From contig CACRSC010000081.1 of the NCBI GenBank assembly GCA_902651635.1, forward strand, positions 32,357-96,356: 64,000 bases of DNA, written 5' to 3'. Below, piece by piece: positions 42,536 through 52,900 of this stretch. This DNA comes from Mastigamoeba balamuthi. Taxonomy: Eukaryota; Evosea; Mastigamoebida; Mastigamoebidae. The notes beneath the pieces were generated by a model, which was given only the letters and a program-made list of their open reading frames with translations, was not told the DNA's origin and did no database searches. Position numbers and translations under genes: made by a program. Position 1 is the first letter of the stretch; each line of letters starts with the position of its first letter.

Positions 42536-45500
42536 ATGTCCGAGCAGGCCGCCATCGAGGAATTCGCCAAGGTGCAGTGGGCCCTTCCCTCCCCTCTTCC
42601 TTCCCTGGGCGCGGAATTGGCTTTGTTTTTAGTGGCGTTTTAATTTGTGGTTCACTTTGAAAATACTGAATTTGGGGCTGATTGAAATTGCGTCGGGGGA
42701 AATGCAGTTCCTGGTCAGGTCGGACCAGAGGCTGCTGACGGCCATGAGGCTGTCGGTGCCCAGCAAGGAGGTGCAGCAGCTCGCGGAGAGCTTCGTCAAG
42801 ATCTTCGAGCACGAGGGCCACACGCTGACAGTCATTGAGCACCTCATCGTCAGCGAGATCGAGTCGACAGTGTCGGCCGGCACGCTGTTCCGCACCAACA
42901 GCCTGGCCAGCAAGGTGATGACCACGTGGTCCAGGCTCAACGAGGGCCTCGAGTTCCTGTATGGACTTTTGCACAGCATTTTCAGGAATTAGGAATTCTG
43001 ACGGTGTGGCACGGGGGCAGGGTCTCGACGCTGAGCGGCCCCATCAACACCATCTGCTCCAACAAGTATGGGTCTCTCGAGGTCTGCAGGACACCAACTC
43101 TTGCTCATACGTGGCGCGCGCACGCACGCAAGTAACGACAATGCGCCCGGCAGATCAATCCGGAGCACGTGAGGCCCGACGAGGACGTGCAGGCAAACAT
43201 CAGCCAGCTGATCTCCATCGTGCAGGAGATCCTCGAGCTCATCACGCACTCTGTCGATAGATGCCCCCTGTGCACATCCCACCCTCGATAGCCCTGCTGG
43301 CGTGGCCGTCTCACACCCCACCACGCGCAACAAACAGGTCCTTCCGCATAGTGTGCTCGTACCTGCGCAACCACTGCATGCAAAAGTATGCGCCATCCGA
43401 TTCCAGAGATATAGATCTTTTCCTGGCCTGACTCCTCTCCGCAGATTCCCAGACCAGTCGCTGATGGCTGTCGGGGGGTTCCTGATCCTGCGGTACTTCA
43501 GCGCGGCGCTGGTGACGCCCGAGGCCAACGGGCTGCTGGAGGACCCGCCGTCGCTGGACGCGCGCCGCATCCTCGTGCTGGTGTCCAAGACGATACAGAA
43601 CCTCGCCAACCGCGCGTACTTCCGCGAGGACTTCATGGCCCCGCTCAACGCGTTCCTCGACAACAACGCCGAGACGATGGCGCGCTTCCTCGACGACGTC
43701 TCGCACGTGCCCGCGGGCGCCGAGTCTGCCGTGCCCCCGCCGAACCCCGTGGCCGCGGAGGACCGCGAGGCCGCGATCGTTGCGCTGGGCGACATGCTGG
43801 CGCGCAACATCCGCCTGCTCGAGGTCAACTTCCCCGAGTCCGACGCCGCGACCAAGAAGGCCACGATGGACGAGCTCCGCGGGCTGCTCTCGCGGCTGCC
43901 CAAGCCCGCCCCGGACCCCGCGGCCGCGGCCGCCGCGAGCGTGCAGGGCGCCGAGGACCCCAAGAAGGCCAAGGAGGAGCGCAAGCGTCAGGAGAAGGCG
44001 CAACGGTCGCTCGAGAAGAAGCAGAAGGAGCTCGAGAAGCAGCTCGACAAGCAGAGCAAGGCCAAGCGCGAGGTCTCGCTGCCCGCGCGCAGGATGATCA
44101 GCCTGCGGCGCTCGGACGTGCGCGCGCAGCTCGAGTCGCTCTACGCCGAGCAGCTGACGGCCGCCGCGGCCGCGGGCAACGTGGCGGCCGTCGAGGAGCT
44201 GCTGCTGCGCGACAGGCGCATGGTCAACGTGGTGGACCGCGAGGGCCAGACGGCGCTGATGCACGCGTCGTCCAACGGCCACGTGGGCGTCGTGCGCGCG
44301 CTGCTCAAGGCCAAGGCCGACTGCTACCTGCCCGACAAGCGCGGGTGGTCGGTGCTGCACTGCGCGGCGTTCCACAACCACGAGGAGGTGCTGCTCGAGC
44401 TCGCGCGCCAGCGGCACATCGACTTCACGTGCACCAACGACGACGACAACACGGCGCTGCACTACTTTGCGCGCAACCCCACCTCCAAGAACACCGAGAC
44501 CTTCATCAAGCTCTTCCTCAAGGGGTGCGCCTGCCCTCCTCCTCCTCTGGTTTCTCCCCTTGGGCTCTCCGGTTTTGAAATCGGCGGGTCATTCTCTTTT
44601 TGTTCTGCGTTGCAATGCGCACATTTCAATTGCATCAACAAAATACCCATCCAATTGCGTTGTACAATGAACCTATACGATGGGGGTCTCCGCGGCTGCC
44701 CCAGTTTATGGGGGGCGGGGGGACAACGCAGGGCGAGTGGCAATTGAATGCTTTGGCTCGCGCGTTTTGCTCCTTATGTCTCAAACTCCGAGCTTTTTGA
44801 AATTGGTGTTCCAGTATTTGCTTGCTGCTGCTGCGGCGGCGCCGGGGGGCTGTTTTTCTGGCTTGGCTGACCGGGGGGTGTGTGCGTGTGCGTGCCAAAG
44901 GGGAGTGGACATCAACGCGCAGAACTGCAACATGGAGACGCCACTGCACATGGCCGTGTGGAAGAACAACCCGGGCATGGTGACGCTGCTGCTCGAGTAC
45001 GGCGCGGACCCCAAGATCGAGAACTTCAAGCGCGAGACGCCCTACGACTGGGCCACGCGCCTCAACAACCCCGAGTTCCTCGCCATCTTCGACCGCGCCA
45101 TCAAGGCCCGCGCGCAGCAGTCGGCCGCCTCGGGCACGGGCCGCGCGCAGCCCTCGCGAGGCGTGCCCGGCGCGGACAGTGCTGCGCGCTCCAAGGCGTT
45201 TATCGACGCGGTGCGCGACGGCAACGCCGAGGTGGTGCGCGAGCTGCTGCGCGTGGACAGGAGGCTGGCGGACCAGGTGTTCGGGCAGCAGAAGAACACG
45301 CCGCTGCACATCGCGGCGACGCACGGGCACCTGGCGATCACGCGGATGCTCGTGCGGGCGACGAGCAAGATCGCCAAGAACACGACGGGGTGGACGCCGC
45401 TGATGTGCGCGCTGTGGCAGAACCACCCCGAGACGGCGCTGGCGATGCTGCTCTGCCGCCACCCCGTCGACGTCTGCGCCAAGCTCGAGGACGGCAACAC

Positions 45501-46032
45501 GGCGCTGCACTGCGCCGCCAAGAGCGACTCGGTGCCGATGCAGACGGTCGTCTGGGGCCTCTGCGAGAAGGGCGCCGACATCAACGCCGTCAACAACAAG
45601 CACGCAGCCGCCCCAGCACCACCACACACGCCGCAACACGCCACACGCCGCTGACCAGACGCCTGCGCCCGCGCGCCACGCAGCGGGGACACGCCGCTGC
45701 ACCTGGCGGTGCGCGAGGGGCACCTGGACATGACCAAGCAGCTGCTGGAGAACGGGGCCAACAGGCAGAAGGCCAACAAGGACCACGAGACGCCCATGGA
45801 CCTCGCGCAGAAGTGCGGCCAGCTGGCCATACTCAACGTGCTGCTCGACAAGCCCCCGGAGGCGCTCGCGGTCGACGCGGCCGCGCTGCTGGCCGGCGAC
45901 CCCTTGTCTGTGCCCCCGCCGCCCCCCGTGCCCGCCCCGCAGCCGCCGCAGCTTGTCGGCGCTGGCGCTGGCAGCGGGCCTGGATGCTCGCCGCCCCCGA
46001 CGGACGGCGGCGACCAGCAGCAGCAGCGCTGA
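42536..46032 (+). CDS. RasGAP domain protein with ankyrin repeats
   Basis: Predicted activator of GTP hydrolysis by a Ras-like GTPase. Eight exons: 42536-42571, 42708-42958, 43021-43081, 43154-43269, 43338-43385, 43445-44524, 44901-45599, 45684-46032; 879 residues in frame. The RasGAP domain (about residues 15-230) has the arginine-finger block GTLFRTNSLASKVM and the FLR-type block GGFLILRYFSAALVTPE. A charged helix follows (ERKRQEKAQRSLEKKQKELE), then two groups of ankyrin repeats (REGQTALMHASSNGHVGVV, METPLHMAVWKN, NTPLHIAATHGHLAIT, NTALHCAAKSD, DTPLHLAVREGHLDMT). The tail is Pro/Ala-rich and ends in poly-Gln. Intron 7 starts with GC (gcacgc). I know of no common RasGAP with this ankyrin tail. 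Confidence 0.85.
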
Positions 46033-46367
46033 GGGTCATTGCCGTTGCCGTTGCCCCCCCACGCGCACTCTCGCAAACGCCACTCTGTCTGCCGTACTGT
46101 CGAACCCTCCTCTCTCTCCCATACATCACACCCGCCCGTTGTGCCTCGTGAAACACGCCACCAAAATGCCCTTGCCGCATGCTTGACTGTATAACCAACA
46201 AACACGCGGGCCCATTTCCAAGAGCCTGGCAGCGGAAACAGCCGTTCTACGGGATGAGGAATTCCATCGGAATCTTCGTGAAAATCTGGCCAGATATTTC
46301 ATATCTGTATCTTTTCATAAACACAGGATCAAAGCTGCAATTCCCGCTGCTCCCCCTGCATCGCGCG
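46033..46367. other. Intergenic region
   Basis: Between tandem plus-strand genes. A CAGATATTTC site followed by ATATCTG lies at 46291-46307, 60-75 bases before the next ATG. Nothing else is seen. Confidence 0.4.
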
Positions 46368-47161
46368 ATGGCCGCCAACGCCTTCAGCGTCTTCCTGCGC
46401 GACATCAAGGACAAGCTCGCGGGCACCTCCTCCCCCGCGCCCGCCCGCCCCAGCGCGTACGTCGTGAGCGCGCGGCGCGCCGCGGGCGAGCGCTTCGCCT
46501 GCGAGCTGCCGGTGGGCCTCGAGGGGCGCTACCCGCCCCACACGTACGCGCGCCTCGCGGGGCGCCTCAGCGACCTCGCCCTCGCCGAGTCGGACGCGCA
46601 GCGCCGCGCGCGCGGGGCCGCGATCGGGGGCGCCATAGGGGCGGGCGTCGCAGTGCCCCTGGGCATCTTCATCGGCGTCGCCACCATCGGCCTCGGCACC
46701 CCGCTCAGGTGCCGCAGATCCCGCGCGATTCGCGCATCTTCCCCCCCCCGCGGCGCGGCCGCGATTCCTGTATCTCCCCCCGCGGGTGTTTCGCGTGACT
46801 CAACGCAGGGCTTTCCCGGCGCGATGGAGGGAAATGAAACTCAATTGAATCTGTCGCGGGGGGGCCACAGCGCGATCATCATCGGGGCCGGGGCGTCGAT
46901 CGGGANCACAGCGCGATCATCGATCGGGCCGGGGCGTCGATCGGGACGGCGGCAGGGGCGGCGGTGCCGCTGCTGGACGTGAAGACGCGCGGGGAGGTGG
47001 AGGCGGCAGTGCGGGAGGCCAACGAGGAGGCCGCGCGGGAGACCGAGGGCAGGGGCGCCCAGATGCGGAACCCCTTCGAGAGCAACAGCTGCCGTGCCCC
47101 CGCCGACATCCTCGTGCTCGAGTTCGAGTGCGAGGGCATGCCCTCGCTCGAATTCTCCTGA
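46368..47161 (+). CDS. Unrecognised glycine-zipper protein
   Basis: Exon 1 is 46368-46708, exon 2 is 46912-47161; the in-frame product is 196 residues. The centre is hydrophobic and Gly-rich (GAAIGGAIGAGVAVPLGIFI, GVATIGLG, then AGASIGTAAGAAVPLLD), typical of glycine-zipper membrane segments. The N-terminal third is Ala/Arg-rich, the C-terminal third charged (VKTRGEVEAAVREANEEAAR) and ends with ILVLEFECEGMPS. A single N at 46906 separates two near-copies of the same 35-base acceptor region, so two contig ends were placed side by side rather than merged. I used the second copy as the acceptor. I recognise no family. Confidence 0.5.
46906..46906. other. Assembly join (single N) with duplicated flanks
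   Basis: About 35 bases either side of the N repeat almost exactly (both start CACAGCGCGATCATC and contain GGGGCGTCGATCGGGA). Confidence 0.85.
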
Positions 47162-47502
47162 GGCCCCCTCTCTCCCCCACCTGCTGTGCCTGGCGCTGCC
47201 GGTGTGCGGTCGCTGGGGCTCCACCACCACCATCTCTGGCTTCAATTTCCAAGGCCCGCACGGGGCGACCGGTGTGTATAAACAAGAGAGCTGGGAAGGC
47301 AACAGTGCTGTATGTCCACTGCCCTTTTCGGGCACACTCTGCATGACGACCTCCGCGCACACTTCAGAATTCCGAATGTGCCCCTCAATGATAGTGGAAT
47401 GGGAAATAAAGGTTGTTCTCCAGATTCTCGCGTTGATATACATCGCAATAAAATCAGTTGGATGACAAAAATCAGTTATCTCACGGAGGCGCCAACAACC
47501 AA
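47162..47502. other. Intergenic region
   Basis: About 340 bases, AT-rich in its second half (47390-47500). No gene, RNA or repeat is supported. Confidence 0.45.
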
Positions 47503-48481
47503 ATGTCAAACTCGGAGAGCATCACGGAGGCCCAGCTGGAGCAGATCAGGGCGCTGGGGCTGCCCGCGCGTCAGGAGAACAACGCGTACCTCGTGTACTC
47601 GTGCCGGGGCGACGGCGTCGCGCTGCCCGAGTCGGTCGTCGCCAAGGTCTACAGCGGCAAGCGCGGCCTCACCCTCGTCTGCACAGACTCCTACGCCCTC
47701 TGGCAGCTCGTCTCTGCCCGCTCCGCCCCTCCGCCGGCAGCTTCAGCCCCGCCGTCGGGCGCCAAGATATCTGCGGAATATCCAGCGAATCAACAGGAAT
47801 CCAACAAATATCCCGCCGTGACGTCGACGGGAAGATATTTCGACCGTGGCGTGCAGCGGCCCACGAGGGTGCTGTCGGTCGACGACAGCGGGTGGGGGTT
47901 CTACCTGCTGGGCGTGCTGTGCGGGCTGCACGACTCGGCGACGGGGGCGCTGTCGTGCGCAGAGGTGCCCGTCGAGAACTTCCAGGGCCAGCGGTTCCGC
48001 TCGCACGCCTACCTCGACGCCTACGCCGACGCCGCCGTCCGGCTCGTCAGCAGGCTCGACCCCCCAGCGCGCCCCGACGACCCCGGCCTCGAGATCCACC
48101 TCTGCACGGGGCACGCGCCAACCCGGCCCAATTCAATTGATTTTCGCCCCAAACTATGCCGTTCTCACCCAAAAACAACAACCCACGAGCAGGTACGTGA
48201 ACACGGGGGCGAGGGACAGGCTGCGGGCGATGGGGTACAGGGTGGTGGCGGCGCGGATCACGGGGCCGCTGCAGGAGGGGCTGGAGGAGCGGCACAGGCA
48301 GTACGTGGCCGCGGGCGTGGGGGCCGACGTCTACGACGACCCCAAGGCGCTGGGCGACAAGGCGGCGATCGCGCGCAGCTACGACCGCGTGCGGCAGTTC
48401 GTGGCCGAGCACGACCTGTGGAGGCTCTGCAAGACGGGCTGGGACGACAAGCGCCGCGACGGCGACCACGACGGCCACTGA
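47503..48481 (+). CDS. Unrecognised protein, three exons
   Basis: Exons 47503-47709, 47857-48110 and 48193-48481 give 249 residues with every junction in phase. Intron 2 starts with GC (gcacgc) and contains ATTCAATTGA; intron 1 contains two GATAT-type sites. The order of motifs is VYSGKRGLTLVCTDSYAL, then VLSVDDSGWGFYLLGVLCGL, then EIHLCTGYVNTGARDRLR and AARITGPLQEGLEERHRQYV. The alternating strand and helix pattern with an early acidic DDSG suggests a Rossmann- or RNase H-like alpha/beta fold, but I do not recognise the family and give no function. No signal peptide or membrane segment is visible. Confidence 0.55.
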
Positions 48482-48751
48482 GGCCGACGGAAGACGCACT
48501 GCGGGCGCCGCCCTTAAGACAACCAGCCCTCCACTGTGTTGCACGATCGCCCTGCCTGGAAGGGGCAAGCGAGTAGTACGAGGCAGCTCTGTCATTTCCT
48601 GGGACACCTGCAGCCGTCCTGCCCCGCGTCGTTGCCATGCTGAGATTGCGTGTGCTTGCAACCCACCAGCAACGCTTCTGCTAGCTCTCGCGCGCCGATT
48701 TCTTTGTAAAGACAACTGATGCAAACAAATCGGTATATCAGGGCTTGCGTT

Positions 48752-49916
48752 ATGTCCAACACAAGGGCGACAGCGCAGGTGAGGTTCGCGAGGGCGCCTG
48801 GGGCATCCCCCTTTGAGCCCGTCGTGATGCCCCTCGAGGTGCCTGGAGACACGGAGGTCACGTCCACGATGCTGGAAGTACCGCGCAGCCCTCGGGCGAG
48901 TGCGCACAGCGAGACCGCTCACTGCAACCTCCACTTGGGGGCGCTCGCAGAGGTGGAGGGCCTTCGCGCTAGTCGACGAGGACGAGGGCAGCGCCGCCGC
49001 AGTGCATCGGCTGGTCGGAGGCCATCGCTATGTCACCAAGCGTGGGGGACTCCCGCCCTTCGTCTCAACGAGGCGCGACACTGACACAGCCTCTGCAGCG
49101 CTCACGGTGGAGAACTTCCTCAGGTACTACGTGCCGCCGCCGGCTCCCGCGGCCATGCGAGTCGGTGCCCCGCCTTCCCCCATGGAGGCGCCCGCTGGCG
49201 TTGCTGTGGCCTTGGACTGCATTGCCCCATGGGACATTGCGGCCGCTGCGGACTCGATGCCGGTCACGTCGCCCTCCGAGGACACCGCAGCACTGCAGAT
49301 AGACACACAGACGATCCTCCCGAGCGCCGAGACGGGGCTCATCTACTACGTGGGGCCCGCTGTCGGCAGGGTCACCTCCTTCTTTCCCAAAGTGCCAGCG
49401 GCGCAACCTGCTGTGCTGCCCCGGCTGATGCCCAACACGCACACCTCTGCGCACTCTGTACAGGCGCTGAGCATCACAGCCTCGGCGGACGACATCTTCT
49501 GCAACATCGCAATCAGGAGGCCGACCACCGGCATGCCCGGGGAGCAGAGAGGCCTCGCCATGGTCATTGGCGACGTCCGAACGAGCGAGCCGGCTGACAT
49601 TATCACAGCAATGAGCACGCCGACCAGCAGCATATTCCAGTGCGCCCTGCTCTCACCCATCCCTGGGGACTAAATACCCAGCCACAGGCGTGTGCAGCAG
49701 CAGCTCGGCCAGCGCCTCTTCGAGCAGGACTGCGACATGCGGTACTTCGCCCTGACGACCTACGAGACGTGGTGGTTCATGAAGCTGGACGGATCGACCC
49801 TCCGAGTCTCCTCTCCCTTTCCCCGCGCGAGCACGCGACCCACCGTGTGCAAGCTGCTCTACTGGGCCATAGACCAGGCCCTCGTGCGCAATGTGGTTTC
49901 TAATGGGTACAACTGA
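48752..49916 (+). CDS. Unrecognised protein with a kinase-associated-like C-terminal segment
   Basis: Exons 48752-48895, 48951-49639 and 49688-49916 give 353 residues. Intron 1 starts with GC (gcgagt). Intron 2 (49640-49687) holds an in-frame TAA that also forms a CTAA branch-point-like site just before CAG, so splicing is needed to reach the last exon. The first two exons are low in recognisable structure. The last exon reads QQLGQRLFEQDCDMRYFALT, TTYETWWFMKL and PTVCKLLYWAI, which resembles the region found before kinase domains in some fungal and oomycete proteins. No kinase domain follows, and I assign no function. Confidence 0.5.
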
Positions 49917-49940
49917 TGTTCTTCGGGGAAGAGCTAGCAT

Positions 49941-52900
49941 TCAGGTGTTGTGCTTGCTGACAAGCTCGTACACGGTTAGCTCGCCCTTGCCTTTGAGCAG
50001 CACTACCTGGGGCTCCCCGAAGGAGTATGTGTCTTTGGTCAACGAGAATGTCGTAGCATCACACAGCACCGCCTCTGCCTTGGCCTTGGCCTTGAGCCGC
50101 GCTGCCTGCAATCCGCAGTGAGTGCAAAACAACTGAATAGTGGGCTTTCTCACCATGTTGACAGTGTCGGACCACAGATCGTAGATCCAGTTCCTTTTCC
50201 CGATGATCCCTCCAGCACACGAACCCGAGCTCACCCCCACATGCAGACTGGCACAGCTTTTTCCATCATACGTCTGCTCTCGAGCAAATTTGTGGAACTC
50301 CAGAGCCGTGGCCACCATCACGTGCGCGTGCTGGGGGTCCTGCACTGGTACTCCTGACGCAGCCACTGCGTTCGCAGTCATTGGTTGATTAGTGACAAAA
50401 ATAGTAATGCCAGAGGGGAGTGGCTTACTGTAGATGTCGAGGATGGTCTTGATCTTGATCACCCCATGCTTCTCCGCGATAGCATCGAGGCCCTCGATGA
50501 AGTGGCTCAGGAACTCGGCCACTGCCTCTGGCGGCGTCGCTGTGGCCCACGCCTTGAACCCGATGAGGTCGCAGAACAGGATGCTCGTCATCTCAAAGTG
50601 CTCGCTGGGCAGAGTGCCCCTCTGCAGCGACTGGAAGACGTGCGGGGGGAAAAGCGACTGGATGATGCCCACAGACTTGCTGCAGGGGAATCAGTCAGTA
50701 ACAGCGACAAGGACTCTTGAAGTGAGGCTTCGCACTTGTGCTGTTCATCACGAGATCTGAGGAGAAAGTTGATGGAGCGGGCGATGCTGCGGAGCTGCTC
50801 GTTGCCCTGCAGCTTGACAGTTTCCTTGGAGGACGAGGTGGAGGTGACCTCGATGATGGACCTCGAGAGGCGAGACAGCCCGCGGAACACAATGAGTTCC
50901 ATGAGCAACACACTTCCGCCCAGCACAAACACCAGCACAGCCACCCCAATGCCGCAGAGGCCGGAGAACAGCGCCATTTCGTCCGCCAGGAGGTCCTGGT
51001 TGCGGATGGCCAGCAACAAAATACCAGTGTCTCCTGTCTGCAATTCTGTAAGACATAGGCCAGTGGTGTCAACATACAAAGTCGCTGAACACAGCTCCCT
51101 CGACGATCATCGAGGTGTTGATGAAGGAGCTGCTGGTGCTGTTGCTGTCCGGACACGTGAAGAATATCTCCGACAGGGCACCGGATCCACTGACAGAGAC
51201 GCTCGCGACCGAGTCTCCTGACAATGCGATTCAATTGAATTGAATGCACAAGATGACAACTGAATAGGGACTCACCTGGAACAGATGATCCCACACCCAC
51301 GGCTGAGCCACCATGCCAGAGGCTCCTGAGCGATCCGGGGCTCTGGTTCTCGTTGAAGAGGACTCCCAGGCACATGTGCATGAGCCCCGCCTTGGCCGGC
51401 AGCACAGCCCTCACGTCGTGAAGGAACGCCACGTAGCCCACGATTGGATCTTCGGGCTTCCATTGTACCTGGAACGTCGCTGCCAGCCTCGTGATTCCCC
51501 TGCGATGTCCGAGACGTGTGAGAGGCTGTGGGGTGAGTGGAAGCGCACGAGGCGGGGTCGTGGACAAGGCCCAGGCTCGACGAGCTCTTCTGTATCTGCT
51601 GCCACAGCACGCTGATCTCGGCCGGAGAGACGTTGCGGTAGCTGTCGGACCAGGCGTCGTATGCCATGCTGTTGAGCACGGTCCCGTTGTGCATGAAGTA
51701 GACGACGCCGTCCATCCTGTCGCCCCTTACCATCGACCCGTCTGCGAAGAACGTGTTCCAGAACGGTGAGTTGGGGTCCGCCGCGAGAATGTAGTCAACT
51801 GCAACGACCTAGGAGCGGAGTGATGTTAGTTGACACTCCGATGGCAGAGCGAATGGCACCCAGGCGGCGTAGTTGATCGCAGCGAGGCGCAGATCGAGTA
51901 GCGATGCCTCGATGGCACTGGACACTCTGCCCATGTCCGCCGTCGCTCTGTTCCTCACCAGCGTCGCTGTCGTCGAGTTGAACGTCGCGAACAGGAACCC
52001 GATCAGAGCCGCCACAGACACAGCCAGCAGCACGACGATGCTCACGATAGCCCCGAACCTCAGCGACGTCGTCACCTTCTTGGCAAACGAGACGTGCTCG
52101 CCCTCAACTGCGTAGTCGATGCCGTTGTCGTCGGCCATGATGCTCAGGAGCCCGTTGGACGACATGGACCTCTCGGACTCGCACTCGGTGCTGAGGTCCT
52201 CGTTGACTCCAGTACAGATCCTCCAGACGGTCACCTTCTCTGTCCCATCAGTGAGCGCAGTGGCAGCCTCGAAGTTGAAGAGCCCGTTGCCGCTCCCCAG
52301 AGCGCTCATCGTGCGGTCGCAACACAGAAGCTGACCAGGGGCAGCTGACTCCTGGATCTGTTGGCTCAGAGTCACTGAGAGAAACGAATTGTCAGTCAGT
52401 TGAAGAATTGTATATTGAAATGAACCAGAGGGGCCCCAGATCTCGAAGAACTTCTTCTTGAGGCCAACCATGGCGCTGTTGCACGGGCCAGAGGCGATGC
52501 CCATGCGGAACTGGAGTTCTTGCTGCGACCCAGCCATCACGCCGTTGCGGCACAGCCTGCGTGCCAGGGTGATAATCCGAGTTGAGTTCTTGTCACCCTT
52601 GATGGCAATGTCACATACCTGTGGAACTTGAGGGCCACGTTGGCGACTGTCCGAGCGCAGTGCGTGTCGTTGTTCAGCATCCCGCTGATGACGACTGGAG
52701 TTTGGAGACGAGGAAGGTCAGGTGCAGAGGACACAAAGCTGGGCCTCACCGTAGCAGTCGCCGATGGTGCTGACTTTTGTTGCGCCCTCGCTCATCACGG
52801 ACTCGTCCATTCTGCTGAACACCCCGTTCAGGTACTGCGTCACCAATGATGGCTCCAGGGCCGACGACCTGGGGAGTCGGGTGAGCGGCCACAGCCAAAG

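Noticed and set aside
41305-46845. Shared strings such as GTCAACGCAGGG in introns near 41307 and 46796, considered as introner elements
   Set aside because: Similarity covers only about 35 bases with mismatches, and only two good cases were found; too weak to call without a genome-wide search.
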